A DNA stretch of 50,718 bases from an uncultured Eggerthellaceae bacterium (GCA_947565915.1 CANOHY010000011.1:1-50718); one strand, 5' to 3'. Counted from the stretch's first letter, positions 26,903 to 36,074 are shown. Numbers and translations: made by a program. The notes: generated by a model not told the origin, from the sequence alone.

Positions 26903-26931
26903 TAAAAAGCGAGCGCCTTGAAGACGCTCGC
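26903..26931 (-). terminator. rho-independent terminator of the divIVA end
   Basis: On the minus strand GCGAGCG and CGCTCGC form a 7-base stem with a 9-base loop, followed directly by TTTTTATTAT. It is 29 bases past the divIVA stop and closes the long minus-strand cluster. Confidence 0.8.
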
Positions 26932-26959
26932 CTGGATGAAACGCTATCGAAGCTAAGAC

Positions 26960-27718
26960 CTAGTCGATGTCGAAGACGAAGTCGTCGTCGGCATCGCCAT
27001 AGCCCGAGAAGTCCTTCTCCACGTAGCCGCTCGGCTTGGGAGCAGCAGCCTGATGCGAACCAGAGGGCGCTTCGTCGGTCGAAAGCTCGTATTGCTCTTG
27101 GATGTCGGCGCGCTGCTGAGCCGCGATGCTCGCCCTGCGTGCATCGCCATCGATCTCGGCGAGCTTGCGCTGCGCATCCGCCATGAAGTTGGCCAGCATC
27201 TCGCGGTACTCGGCGCGCACATCGGCGCGGTCGCCTTCCAACGCACGAATGGACTCTGCGATCTTCACGCGGTCGGACTCGGCCTTGCTGATGATGCGAT
27301 CGGCTTCCTCGTCGGCGTCCTTGATGATGTTCGATGCCTCAGCGCGAGCATTGGTAACGATATCGTCAGCCGAACGCTGCGCCACGATGAGCGCTTGCGA
27401 AATGGCGTTGTCGTTCGCGGATTTCTCGGAAAGCTGGGCTTCGAGGTCGTCGATCTGCGCCTCAAGCTCGTTCATGCGCGCAATCTTCGCTGCAATCTCG
27501 TCGTCGCTGTAGCCATCGATGGAGATGTTCTCGATCACCGTGGCGCTGCCTGCTTCGCGCGCCTCGGCAAGCTGATCTTCCAGGTCGAGGATAGTCTGGT
27601 GCATGGCCTCGATTTCGTCGGCAACGCGCTCGAGGAATACGTCGACTTCATCGACATCGTATCCCTTGCGCTCGATGGAGAAGCTGACTGATTGGATGTC
27701 CTCAGCGGTTAGTGCCAT
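26960..27718 (-). CDS. divIVA: DivIVA-type polar growth/septum protein
   Basis: A 252-residue cytoplasmic scaffold that senses membrane curvature at poles and septa. The N-terminal lipid-binding domain is recognisable (ALTAEDIQSVSFSIERKGYD, DEVDVFLERVADEI). A coiled coil of about 150 residues follows (EEADRIISKAESDRVKIAES), then a less ordered tail ending DADDDFVFDID. It is the last gene of the cluster and has its own candidate promoter and a clear terminator. Confidence 0.93.
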   Translation of the reverse strand: MALTAEDIQSVSFSIERKGYDVDEVDVFLERVADEIEAMHQTILDLEDQLAEAREAGSATVIENISIDGYSDDEIAAKIARMNELEAQIDDLEAQLSEKSANDNAISQALIVAQRSADDIVTNARAEASNIIKDADEEADRIISKAESDRVKIAESIRALEGDRADVRAEYREMLANFMADAQRKLAEIDGDARRASIAAQQRADIQEQYELSTDEAPSGSHQAAAPKPSGYVEKDFSGYGDADDDFVFDID

Positions 27719-27821
27719 AGCATTCCCTTTCGATAGCTAAGCTAAAGCCTGCCTGCACATGCATGGAGAGGCTTTCAAGCCACTTCGGCGCAGACGTACG
27801 CATTCTTTTCGCAATATTGCA

Positions 27822-27849
27822 AGTATAAAGAATAATCACAGGATTCCAA
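27822..27849 (-). promoter_or_regulatory. candidate divIVA promoter
   Basis: On the minus strand TTGGAA (27844-27849), a 16-base spacer and TATACT (27822-27827), located at the 3' end of yggT and about 100 bases before divIVA. Confidence 0.45.
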
Positions 27850-28108
27850 CCACAAATCGCGAGACTAATTGCAAAACGAGCAAAGCGACAATGGGCGAGA
27901 TGTCCACGTAACCGCCAATTGGCGGTATAAAGCGCTTGAAGAGGTTGAGATAGGGGTCGCAAAGCGTGCCCAAAACGCGATACACCTTGCCTACCGTCCC
28001 GAACTGATGATTGGGAATCCACGACATCAGCACATAGACGAAGATGATCAGCGAATAAGCATCGCATAACCACAAGATGAATCGCTTGACCGAATACATG
28101 AGAAGCAC
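27836..28108 (-). CDS. yggT: YggT family membrane protein
   Basis: A 90-residue integral membrane protein with two hydrophobic segments (FILWLCDAYSLIIFVYVLMS and SPIVALLVLQLVSRFVVGIL) around the family loop DPYLNLFKRFIPPIGGYVDI. The family is found in division clusters next to sepF and proC; its exact role is not settled. I take the GTG at 28108 as the start because AAGGAG lies at ideal distance; an ATG three codons later is too far from it. Confidence 0.9.
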   Translation of the reverse strand: MLLMYSVKRFILWLCDAYSLIIFVYVLMSWIPNHQFGTVGKVYRVLGTLCDPYLNLFKRFIPPIGGYVDISPIVALLVLQLVSRFVVGIL

Positions 28109-28208
28109 GTTGACTCCTTATCTCGAAAGCGCGCCGATAACCGGTAGCGCGGCTTCGTCTCTGCAAGCGACGAGAGCTTCGCAGCCCAGTTCGCTCGCCG
28201 TTCGCACC

Positions 28209-29045
28209 CTAGCCTGCAAGTTCCTTGGAGCGCTTGTCTGCCGCATCGATGCCCGCGCCTATAGCTGCCTCGAAGCCAGCTTCACGCATCGCATCGAGCG
28301 CTGCTAGCGTGGTACCTCCTGGCGAACTCACAGCTTCCCGCAGCGTGGTTGGCGCATAGATGCCCGCGTCGAGCACCTGTGCCGTCCCGAGCACCGTCTG
28401 AACCGCGAGCGTTTCGGCAAGCGAGGGAGAAAGCCCCCGTTCAACCGATGCCTCCACCATCGCCTCAACCATGCGCGCCACATACGCTGGGCCCGAGCCG
28501 CTCAACGCGCACACGGCATCCATCTGCCCCTCTTCCACCACCACGGCGCTTCCTAGGCATTGGAAGAGCTCGCATGCGAATGCTACGTCGCTTGCCGCAT
28601 GAGAACCCGCGCAAAGGCCCGTTGCGCCAGCGCCGATGACGAGCGGCATGTTGGGCATCGCGCGCACGACGCGCGAGCCTGGCTCCAGATGCTCTTCGAT
28701 GGAAGCGGTTGTGATGCCTGCAGCCACCGACACGAACAGCGGGCCCTCGATGCCTCCTTGGAAGGCCTCCAAGCGCGCCATGCAATCGAGCACTTCGGGG
28801 AGCACCTGCGGCTTGACCGCCAGCACGGCCACTTCGCAGCCTTCAACCTGCGATACATCTTCCACGCAGGTCACACCATAGGTTTCTTGCAAATGAGCAC
28901 GGCGTTCGGAGCCCGGGTTGACGACTATGAAATCCTTGGCTCGAATGTCTTTGGCAACGGGCGCATTGGAGGCAATGAGGCCAGCCATGATGGCCGTGCC
29001 CATCTTGCCACCGCCCACGATTGCGAAACGGGCTTGCTGCTGCAT
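28209..29045 (-). CDS. proC: ProC, pyrroline-5-carboxylate reductase
   Basis: A 278-residue NAD(P)H enzyme for the last step of proline synthesis. It has the dinucleotide-binding FAIVGGGKMGTAI at the N terminus, LAVKPQVL, RAMPNMPLVIGAG and the C-terminal signature ALSGSGPAYV ... SSPGGTTLAALDAM. The ATG at 29045 has GAGTGG upstream and is preferred over a TTG five codons earlier. It lies in the sepF-proC-yggT order common in division clusters. Confidence 0.95.
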   Translation of the reverse strand: MQQQARFAIVGGGKMGTAIMAGLIASNAPVAKDIRAKDFIVVNPGSERRAHLQETYGVTCVEDVSQVEGCEVAVLAVKPQVLPEVLDCMARLEAFQGGIEGPLFVSVAAGITTASIEEHLEPGSRVVRAMPNMPLVIGAGATGLCAGSHAASDVAFACELFQCLGSAVVVEEGQMDAVCALSGSGPAYVARMVEAMVEASVERGLSPSLAETLAVQTVLGTAQVLDAGIYAPTTLREAVSSPGGTTLAALDAMREAGFEAAIGAGIDAADKRSKELAG

Positions 29046-29069
29046 GGCGACGCCACTCAACGCACGCGA

Positions 29070-29900
29070 TTACAGAACGCCCTGCGTGCGCAGGCGCGCC
29101 ATTTCGCTTTCAGACAACTCAGGGCCGTTCGCGAGGGCATACACGCGGCTACCGATGCCATCCACGTGAGCATCAAGCGCGCTTGCAACACCGAACGAGA
29201 AGTCAAGAATGCGCTTGAACAAATCCTCGGGCGTAGACTCCATGGCTAAAACCACCATGTCGCCTGCCTTCAAGGCACGGGCTACGCCCTCCACGTCGTT
29301 GTACGTCAAGGGCTTGATAACCGTGATGCCGCGCTCGTCGCCCACTGCCGAAGTGGTGGCATAGCGCGTATCGGCTGTACTGGATTCGAAGAGCGAGTTC
29401 AGCCCCTCCGAGCGCGATGCATTGCTGCGCTGGGCTGCATTGTAGGCAGGCGAGGAAACCGCAGGCCCGCTAGCCTCGATGAGGTCGCGGCCCATGGAGT
29501 TGCGCTGATACGTGGATGTGTAGGAATTCGAGGCGCTCGCGCTTGCCGGCACATAGCTGCCTGAGCGATCGCGATGTGCGCTCTCGTACGAGCCGCGCGG
29601 CGAGTCGATTACCGTACGGGTATGTTCGCGCACGTCGTCGATGGAAACGAGGTTCGGCGTGGAATCCGGGCGCCCGAAACGGCTCGAACGACTCGAGGTG
29701 GCTTCGTATTCCTCTTCGCCGTAATCGTCCTCGTACTCAGCATAGCCTTGCTCGTAGTCATCGTCGAAGTCATCGTAATCGTCGAAGTCGGAATCGTAAC
29801 GGGAGAACTCCTCGTCTTCCGGATCGTCATCATGGGCGAAGCCCAAACGCGACTTGAGGCCGCTGAGCATCTCGCTCGCGCTCACCCTCTTCTGCGCCAT
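29070..29900 (-). CDS. sepF: SepF, FtsZ-binding division protein
   Basis: A 276-residue protein. It opens with a short helix (QKRVSASEMLSGLKSRLGF), followed by a very acidic stretch (DDYDDFDDDYEQGYAEYEDD), a Ser-rich linker, and from about residue 190 the conserved SepF domain (ITVIKPLTYNDVEGVARALK, LDFSFGVASALDAHVDGIGS). SepF anchors FtsZ to the membrane where ftsA is absent, as here. It is longer than the typical roughly 150 residues because of the linker. Start at 29900, preceded by AGGTGATG. Confidence 0.94.
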   Translation of the reverse strand: MAQKRVSASEMLSGLKSRLGFAHDDDPEDEEFSRYDSDFDDYDDFDDDYEQGYAEYEDDYGEEEYEATSSRSSRFGRPDSTPNLVSIDDVREHTRTVIDSPRGSYESAHRDRSGSYVPASASASNSYTSTYQRNSMGRDLIEASGPAVSSPAYNAAQRSNASRSEGLNSLFESSTADTRYATTSAVGDERGITVIKPLTYNDVEGVARALKAGDMVVLAMESTPEDLFKRILDFSFGVASALDAHVDGIGSRVYALANGPELSESEMARLRTQGVL

Positions 29901-30040
29901 CTCATCACCTGCTTGTATATAGTATTCGCCTTGAATCGAACTTACTGTATATGGTACCTGATGATTGGCGACCATGCGCCGTTACACGATAAATTCTGAA
30001 GATGGTTCAGAAAACGTAGGGAACGGCCCAACCTAGGTAT

Positions 30041-30177
30041 GAGCTCGCAGAGGCAGATGTCACGTTCCGGAGCGCAGCGCCGATTTCGCGTAGGCAGCTG
30101 CCGCGAGAGCGAGCCGTGGCGTACTCTGCTACGCGAGGTGAGCTCGCAGGGGCAGATGTCACGCGAAATCGGCGCTG
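30041..30177 (-). repeat. family-6 palindromic repeat, copy 6c, with partial direct repeat
   Basis: Perfect 17-base arms CAGCGCCGATTTCGCGT (30075-30091) and ACGCGAAATCGGCGCTG (30161-30177) enclose a core that matches copy 6a in reverse (GGCAGCTGCCGCGAGAGCGA ... GCTACGCGAGGTGAGCTCGC). The right arm is the last codons and part of the stop of yggS. At 30041-30064 the segment GAGCTCGCAG-GGCAGATGTCACG recurs as a partial direct repeat of 30139-30162. Confidence 0.8.
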
Positions 30178-30851
30178 AAGATGGCACGGCCGATGCGAAC
30201 GATAGTCGATCCCTCTTCGATGGCGATAGGCCAATCCTCGCTCATGCCCATCGAAAGCTCGCAAAATACTACAGCCTGCTCGGGCGGAAGCGTTTCACGC
30301 AAAGAGTCGCGAAGCTCGCGCAATCCGCGAAACGTCGCACGCGCAGCTGCCAAGTCGCCCTGAGGCGCCATGGTCATCAGTCCGCGCACGCGCACGTGTT
30401 CTAAGCTTTCGCAAAGCTGCAGCATCTCGGGCACATCTGCAGGCGCAAGGCCGCTCTTGCTTGCCTCGCCCGATACGTTCACCTCCAGCAGCACATCCTG
30501 CACGATTCCCCGCTCGCATGCCACCTCGTCGATCTTTCGCGCATGACGCTCCTCGTAAAGCGAATGGATAAGCACGGCACGTCCCACGATGTCGCGAATG
30601 CGACGCGACTGGATGTTGCCGATGAAATGCCAGCGAAGCTCGGGATGGGCATCGTGCTTGCGCATGAGCTCATCGGGACGGTTCTCGCCAAAATCGCGCG
30701 CTCCCCCGCGTGCCGCGTCTTCGACCGCATCGAGCCCAACCGTCTTCGAAACAGCTACGAGCGTCACCTCGCGGGCATCTCGCCCTGCGCGCTTGCATGC
30801 CTGCGCAACCTCATCTGCCGTTGTCCCGTATCGCTCTGCGGTGGTTGTCAT
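30159..30851 (-). CDS. yggS: YggS/PLPBP family PLP-homeostasis protein
   Basis: A 230-residue fold-type III PLP-binding protein thought to control free pyridoxal phosphate. The PLP lysine is Lys36 in LVAVSKTV. Other family segments are DFGENRPDELMRKH, WHFIGNIQSRR, LEVNVSGEASKSGL, GLMTMAPQGD and LSMGMSEDWPIAIEEGST. The ATG at 30851 follows GGGAGGAAACG. The last five codons and stop lie inside the arm of repeat 6c, so the C terminus (SADFA) may have been altered or copied by the repeat. Confidence 0.94.
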   Translation of the reverse strand: MTTTAERYGTTADEVAQACKRAGRDAREVTLVAVSKTVGLDAVEDAARGGARDFGENRPDELMRKHDAHPELRWHFIGNIQSRRIRDIVGRAVLIHSLYEERHARKIDEVACERGIVQDVLLEVNVSGEASKSGLAPADVPEMLQLCESLEHVRVRGLMTMAPQGDLAAARATFRGLRELRDSLRETLPPEQAVVFCELSMGMSEDWPIAIEEGSTIVRIGRAIFSADFA

Positions 30852-30897
30852 TCTCGTTTCCTCCCAAAGCCCGCACATGCGAAAGCAGGCTTCTTCC

Positions 30898-31731
30898 TTA
30901 GCTTTCCCGTGTGCCCATTCTAACGGCAACGGCGGCATTGCGACCACAGGTACCGTTCGATGCGCGATATGAGTAATACTTGTCGCTCGAGCAAACGGTG
31001 CACACCTCCGCGTCCGCAATGCGCTCTGCCTTCAACCCCGCATCCTGAAGGTCTCGCCTTACGGCACCACACAAGCTCACATGGGATGCATCTGCCAAGG
31101 CAGCGCTGCCGAACTCATGGGCAAAGCGTTCGGCAACCTCTTCGCCCACCTCGAAGCATTCACTGCGAATATGAGGCCCGATATAGGCGTTGACTCCTGC
31201 GCGGGCGGAAGGCTCGGGAATCAGCAGCTCAGCTGCCTTGCGGGCGATATGCGCCACCGCGCCCCGCCATCCGGCATGCACCACGGCGAAAGAGCCATCG
31301 GGTGCCACCAGAATAGTCGGAAGGCAGTCGGCGAAGTTCAAGAGCGCAGCCACATCGTCGCAGCGCACGATGATGCCATCGGCTCCCTGCACTGCCTCGG
31401 CGCTCGCAACTTCAAAGCCAGCTGCGTCGTTCACGTCCACTATGTTCGCACCATGCACTTGCGAGGGCACAATCAAGCGCGGTCGCTGCCCTCCCGCAGC
31501 AAGCGCCTCAACGACCAGCTGACGGTTTCGCTGCACTGCCTGCACATCGTCGCCCACATGGTTGGCGCAATTCAGCGACGCGTAGGCACCCGTGCTCACG
31601 CCCCCTGCCCGCGACGTGAACGCAACGCGCACGCCACATGCTTCGAACAGCGCCTCGTCGGTGAGCGCAAATAGACGATGCGCCCCCAGAAGGGACGCAT
31701 CGAGTTTAGGTATGGGAAGCTCTAACGGCAT
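30898..31731 (-). CDS. pgeF: PgeF/YfiH multicopper-type purine nucleosidase family protein
   Basis: A 277-residue member of the laccase-domain family, linked in other bacteria to cell-wall editing and purine nucleoside phosphorolysis. Zinc-site residues are seen in PSQVHGANIV, NFADCLPTI and VHAGWRGAV; YIGPHIRSECFEVG is also conserved. It sits between ftsZ and yggS, as in many division clusters. Confidence 0.92.
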   Translation of the reverse strand: MPLELPIPKLDASLLGAHRLFALTDEALFEACGVRVAFTSRAGGVSTGAYASLNCANHVGDDVQAVQRNRQLVVEALAAGGQRPRLIVPSQVHGANIVDVNDAAGFEVASAEAVQGADGIIVRCDDVAALLNFADCLPTILVAPDGSFAVVHAGWRGAVAHIARKAAELLIPEPSARAGVNAYIGPHIRSECFEVGEEVAERFAHEFGSAALADASHVSLCGAVRRDLQDAGLKAERIADAEVCTVCSSDKYYSYRASNGTCGRNAAVAVRMGTRES

Positions 31732-31756
31732 ATCCGCCTGCTCATGCGAGCAACCC

Positions 31757-32983
31757 TTAGCTGCGCTTCAGGAAATCGGGGATGTAATCCTCGTTGGAGA
31801 TACGGCTCGAAGACGTGGTGGCAGTGGAACGGGGGCCCAGTGCACCTGAATTATACGGGGCTGGGGTCGAAACCGAGGTGGTTGCCGCAGAAGATGCAGG
31901 TTGGGAGCTCAAGGCACCCGCGGCTGACGTCTTCAGCGATGCCACGCTTCCCGCCGAGTTCTGCGCGCTGCTGGCGAACAGCTCGTTGCGCTGGTATTCG
32001 CGCGAATATGAGGGCATCGACTTCTGCGGGTTGTTCGTGAAACCGGTTGCGATGACCGTGATGCGCACGGCATCGCCCATGGCATCGTCGACTATCTGGC
32101 CGTAGATGATGTTCGCGTTCTCGTCGGCGCAAGCCTCCACGATGCGGGCGGCTGCATCCACTTCGGTCAGCGTGAGGTCGGCACCACCGGCAATGGAGAA
32201 CAGCACGCGCGAGGCGCCCGCGATGGTGGTTTCGAGCAAGTTGGAGTTCGTTGCTTGCTGGGCTGCATCGAGCGCACGATTCTCGCCGGTGGCGATGCCG
32301 ATGCCCATCATGGCTGTGCCCGCATCCTTCATGACGGTGCGGATGTCGGCGAAGTCGAGGTTGATCAACCCGGGAATAGTGATGAGGTCCGTGACGCCCT
32401 GAATGCCCTGGCGCAACGTGTCGTCGGCGATGCGGAAGGCATCGAGCATGGACGTCTTCTTGTCAACGACTTCCAGCAGGCGGTCGTTGGGAATCACGAT
32501 GAGCGTGTCGACCATCTGCGCCAGCAAATCCACGCCCTGATCGGCCTGATTGCGACGCGTGCGGCCCTCGAACGAGAAGGGCTTGGTCACGATGCCCACC
32601 GTGAGCGCGCCGATTTCCTCGCGCGCGATCTGCGCGATGACCGGTGCCGCACCCGTGCCCGTGCCGCCGCCTTCGCCAGCGGTCACGAACACCATGTCGG
32701 CTTCGGCCAGCACCGAACGTAGCTCATCGCGGCTCTCTTCGGCAGCCTGAGCACCCACCTCGGGGTTCGCGCCCGCACCGAGGCCGCGGGTGAGGTCCTC
32801 GCCGATGTGGACGGTCTTGTCGGCATCCGACATCAGCAGAGCTTGACGATCGGTATTGACTGCGATGAATTCGACGCCTTGAACGCCAGCTTCGACCATG
32901 CGGTTCACGGCATTCGTGCCACCGCCGCCAACGCCTACTACCTTGATTACTGCCAGATGCTCAGCGGCATGATTGATCGGCAT
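31757..32983 (-). CDS. ftsZ: FtsZ, tubulin-like division GTPase
   Basis: A 408-residue protein that forms the division ring. It shows KVVGVGGGGTNAVNRM, the tubulin signature GEGGGTGTGAAP, the T7-loop NLDFADIRTVM and a Ser/Thr/Pro-rich linker. The C-terminal peptide is DYIPDFLKRS, which would bind SepF. The ATG at 32983 follows GGGGAG; the frame is open 12 codons further without support. A candidate promoter lies about 60 bases upstream. Confidence 0.97.
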   Translation of the reverse strand: MPINHAAEHLAVIKVVGVGGGGTNAVNRMVEAGVQGVEFIAVNTDRQALLMSDADKTVHIGEDLTRGLGAGANPEVGAQAAEESRDELRSVLAEADMVFVTAGEGGGTGTGAAPVIAQIAREEIGALTVGIVTKPFSFEGRTRRNQADQGVDLLAQMVDTLIVIPNDRLLEVVDKKTSMLDAFRIADDTLRQGIQGVTDLITIPGLINLDFADIRTVMKDAGTAMMGIGIATGENRALDAAQQATNSNLLETTIAGASRVLFSIAGGADLTLTEVDAAARIVEACADENANIIYGQIVDDAMGDAVRITVIATGFTNNPQKSMPSYSREYQRNELFASSAQNSAGSVASLKTSAAGALSSQPASSAATTSVSTPAPYNSGALGPRSTATTSSSRISNEDYIPDFLKRS

Positions 32984-33044
32984 GGTTGCTCCCCTATCGT
33001 TTCGCCATTTAAGCTGCATTTTCGTGCATACATACCATTTCGCA

Positions 33045-33072
33045 ATTCTACACTACTACAATCCTAATGCAA
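33045..33072 (-). promoter_or_regulatory. candidate ftsZ promoter
   Basis: On the minus strand TTGCAT (33067-33072), a 16-base spacer and TAGAAT (33045-33050) in the 220-base gap between ftsQ and ftsZ. A separate ftsZ promoter fits the need for high FtsZ levels. Confidence 0.5.
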
Positions 33073-33203
33073 CCTGCGCAGATGCAATGCGAACGTTTTC
33101 CCCACGAGTTCAGAAGCGCGTCGAACGGCAGAGCTACGCTGGGCCTTGGGGTTGCGAGGGACCCGCGAGCCCGAACGCGCGAAAGCCCTTGCCGCCCTCA
33201 TGC

Positions 33204-34340
33204 TCAGATGGCACGCCAGGTGGGAGTTTCCACCATGCGCACGTTGATATAGGCCACGTTGTCGGGGTTCTGCTCCAAGATCTCCAGCACCACGCGCTCT
33301 TTGTCGCGGATGTCCTTGGCCTCGCCGAAAGCTACTTCTACGCCATTGGCCAGCAACAAGGTGGTCTCGGCAACGCCCCCGGCCGAGATCTTCACCACCT
33401 GATCGGCGAGCTCGGTAGTCATGCCCGACAAGATGGCAAGCGCGTTGTTCACGTTCGCATCGGTGCATTGCTTGCCAATCTCGGCGGATGTGCCAAAGGG
33501 CACGTCCACGAAATGGATCACCGAATCGGCATCCTCGTAGATCTTGGCGCTGGTATTCTGCGCAGCTTCAGTACCCGGATCGGGGATGGGCATGAGCCAG
33601 GTATTGTCGGTGGCTATGGCCCATTGCTTGGTAGATGCCGCCGATTTCACGGGGATCTCAACGATGGCTGCCATTTCACGCTCTTTCACCACGAGCTCAA
33701 GCGTGTCGGGAAACACGCGCTTCACCTCAACGTCGTCTACCCAAGAGCTCGCCTTGACACGCTCGGCGATGGTAGCGGCATCCACGCGCAGCAGCGTGGT
33801 GTCTTCGGGCACGTTGGCCAGTTGCGTCATCTCGTTTGCCGTAAGATGCTCCACCCCGCTCACCGTTACGTTGCGAATAGTGAAAAGCGACGAATTGTAG
33901 ATTGCTATTGCCCCCACCACGGCTCCGATAACCATGACCACCGCTATAACCGCAACAATGATGTAGCGGCGCATGCGACGCCTGGCCTGCTTGGCGCGAT
34001 CCGCATTCTTCAAGCGCTCGTTGCGACGATCGGCCTGACGCAACTCGGCAATGCTCATCGACTCGTATTCATGTTGCGCTTGTTGAGGCGAGCTGGCCTG
34101 CGCCCGATTCGGGGAAGCTGCTTGCGTGCGTCGCGACGAACTTGACTGCGCGGGTCGTGAGGAAGTCGATTGCATGCGCCTTGAGGAACTCGCCTGCGCA
34201 CGCCGTGGCTCATTTCGCTTTCGCGTCTGCTTGGCGGGTTGCGCATTAGCGCGGCGCGAACGACTCTGCGATTCGCTCCGTGCCGTACGCGATTGCCTGG
34301 CGCCATTAGCGGCGCGATTGTTTGCCCTCTTGGCAGCCAA
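33204..34340 (-). CDS. ftsQ: FtsQ/DivIB division protein
   Basis: A 378-residue bitopic membrane protein. The first 125 residues are a basic, Ser/Arg/Gln-rich cytoplasmic tail with repeated QASSSRR-like units. A membrane segment follows at about 126-148 (IIVAVIAVVMVIGAVVGAIA), then the POTRA domain (FTIRNVTVSGVEHLTANEM) and the DivIB-type beta domain outside the membrane. The start is a TTG at 34340 next to the murC stop; the exact start is uncertain because the N terminus is low-complexity. It connects FtsL and the late divisome. Confidence 0.9.
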   Translation of the reverse strand: MAAKRANNRAANGARQSRTARSESQSRSRRANAQPAKQTRKRNEPRRAQASSSRRMQSTSSRPAQSSSSRRTQAASPNRAQASSPQQAQHEYESMSIAELRQADRRNERLKNADRAKQARRRMRRYIIVAVIAVVMVIGAVVGAIAIYNSSLFTIRNVTVSGVEHLTANEMTQLANVPEDTTLLRVDAATIAERVKASSWVDDVEVKRVFPDTLELVVKEREMAAIVEIPVKSAASTKQWAIATDNTWLMPIPDPGTEAAQNTSAKIYEDADSVIHFVDVPFGTSAEIGKQCTDANVNNALAILSGMTTELADQVVKISAGGVAETTLLLANGVEVAFGEAKDIRDKERVVLEILEQNPDNVAYINVRMVETPTWRAI

Positions 34341-35795
34341 TTACTTCGCCTGATCGTTGAGTGCCTCGAGCAACTGACCTCCCATGGCCGTCACGTCTCC
34401 TGCCCCCATGGTGAGCACGAGGTCGCCGGGACGGGCGACTTCCACCATGGCGGGAATCACCTCGATGCGGCGCCCCACGTAGCGTGCCTCGGGGTGCCCC
34501 TCGTGATCGAGCACGGGCTGTAGGAAGGTCTTGCCGCTCACACCAGGCACGGGAGTCTCTCCTGCCGAGTATACGTCCATGAACGTAACCGTGTCGGCAT
34601 CGTCGAAAGCCCGGCCGAACTCGTCGTGCAGCACTTCGCAAAACAGCGGCACGCGCGAGTAGCGGTGCGGCTGGAACAGAACATGGATGCGCTCGTATCC
34701 CAGCTTCTTGGCCGCTGCCAAGGTAGCTGCGATCTCGGTGGGGTGGTGAGCATAATCGTCGACGATGGCAATGCCCTGCGCCTTGCCCACCAGTTCGAAG
34801 CGACGCTTGACTCCTCGAAAGTCGCGCAAGGCTGTTGCGGCATCTTGGGCAGAGAAGCCAAGCGCGTCGATCAGCGCGATGGCCCCCGTCGCGTTCAGCA
34901 CGTTATGGCGCCCAGGGCTTTGTGGCAAGCCGCCTTCCACAAGGCTGCCATCGGGCATGCGCAGCGTGAACGTGCTGGCAATGCCGTCTACCTGGTAATC
35001 CACGATGGTCACGTCGAAGGAGGCTTGCTCGCCTTCGCCCTCTTCTCGCGCGAAGCCGTAGGTAATGAGCTCGCGTCCGGCAGATTTCGCAACCTGCACC
35101 AAGTTCGCCTCTTCGCCGCACACCACAATCGGACCGCCCTCGACTGTGGAGGCTATGAACGAAGCGAACCTCTCGTCGATCTCTTCCAGGTCGCGATAAT
35201 GATCCAAATGGTCAGCCTCGATGTTGGTCACCAGCACGGCCGCCGGCGAAAGATAGCGAAACGACTTGTCGGATTCGTCGGCTTCCACCACGTAGTGCTC
35301 GCCCGTGCCCGAGTGAGCGTTCGTGCCATAAGCGCGCACGATGCCGCCAATGAGGAAGGTTGGATCTGCTCCCAGAGCATCGAGCGCCGTGGCCACCATG
35401 GACGAGGCTGTGGTCTTGCCATGCGTGCCAGCCACGGCGACGGTTTGCAACCCTTCGCCCAACCGCGCGAGCATCTGAGCTCGATGCCAAATCCTAAGTC
35501 CTCGCTCCTTGGCTGCAATGAGCTCGGGGTTGTTATCGAGCACGGCTGTGGTGACCACCACCACATCGGGCCCATCTTCGCGGGAGGTACCGGGGATATT
35601 GCCTGCCGAATGCGGCCCGATGCGCACATCCACGCCAGCGTCCTTGAGCTGCAGCGTATAGCGGCTCTCTTTGATATCCGAGCCGGTCACGCGCAGGCCC
35701 TGATCATGGGCAACGCGCGCGATGCCGCTCATGCCCACGCCGCCAATGCCGATGAAATGGATTGATTTGCTCGATGCCTCTTGCATAGCGCCCAT
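34341..35795 (-). CDS. murC: MurC, UDP-MurNAc L-alanine ligase
   Basis: A 484-residue Mur ligase that adds L-alanine to UDP-MurNAc. The N-terminal UDP-binding loop is FIGIGGVGMSG, the ATP P-loop is GTHGKTTAS at 123-131, and NIEADHLDHY and DDYAHHPTEI mark the central and C-terminal domains. Start at 35795, with AAGGGGC upstream. With murG inverted, murC is the first gene of the downstream minus-strand segment and has its own -10 box. murB, usually between murC and ftsQ in many genomes, is not present here. Confidence 0.97.
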   Translation of the reverse strand: MGAMQEASSKSIHFIGIGGVGMSGIARVAHDQGLRVTGSDIKESRYTLQLKDAGVDVRIGPHSAGNIPGTSREDGPDVVVVTTAVLDNNPELIAAKERGLRIWHRAQMLARLGEGLQTVAVAGTHGKTTASSMVATALDALGADPTFLIGGIVRAYGTNAHSGTGEHYVVEADESDKSFRYLSPAAVLVTNIEADHLDHYRDLEEIDERFASFIASTVEGGPIVVCGEEANLVQVAKSAGRELITYGFAREEGEGEQASFDVTIVDYQVDGIASTFTLRMPDGSLVEGGLPQSPGRHNVLNATGAIALIDALGFSAQDAATALRDFRGVKRRFELVGKAQGIAIVDDYAHHPTEIAATLAAAKKLGYERIHVLFQPHRYSRVPLFCEVLHDEFGRAFDDADTVTFMDVYSAGETPVPGVSGKTFLQPVLDHEGHPEARYVGRRIEVIPAMVEVARPGDLVLTMGAGDVTAMGGQLLEALNDQAK

Positions 35796-35843
35796 GTAAG
35801 CCCCTTACGGGTCGGAATCGTCTCGATGAACACGTAAGCTTCA

Positions 35844-35849
35844 ATTATA
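35844..35849 (-). promoter_or_regulatory. candidate murC -10 box
   Basis: A perfect TATAAT on the minus strand about 49 bases before the murC start, without a convincing -35. It is needed if murC is no longer co-transcribed with ftsW. Confidence 0.4.
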
Positions 35850-35921
35850 CGGGCTGTTCGCAAGCGTTCGAGAAAATGCGGCAAACAATCATCAGGCAAC
35901 TATGCCTCGAGCGCGGGGCAA

Positions 35922-36013
35922 GAATTCACCTGGAGACGAGCTTGCGCTTTCACTCCTCGGTCGCTTCGCTCCCTGCGGGGAGTGAAAGCGCAAGCTCGTC
36001 TCCAGGTGAATTC
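35922..36013 (-). repeat. family-2 palindromic repeat, copy 2d, left flank of murG
   Basis: Long perfect arms GAATTCACCTGGAGACGAGC continuing as TTGCGCTTTCACTCC, with their complement ending at 36013. The core is family 2 in reverse orientation (CGGTCGCTTCGCTCCCTGC on the plus strand). It is the inverted partner of copy 2e on the other side of murG. Confidence 0.88.
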
Positions 36014-36068
36014 GCTGTTCTTCATGCCCCTGTACTCAGCCGCGCATGCTGAGCAATCGCAAGCGCGG

Positions 36069-36074
36069 TATAAT
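36069..36074 (+). promoter_or_regulatory. candidate murG -10 box
   Basis: A perfect TATAAT within GCGGTATAATCGCC, 51 bases before the murG start; no clear -35. It lies between repeat 2d and murG, so it would travel with murG in an inversion. Confidence 0.45.
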
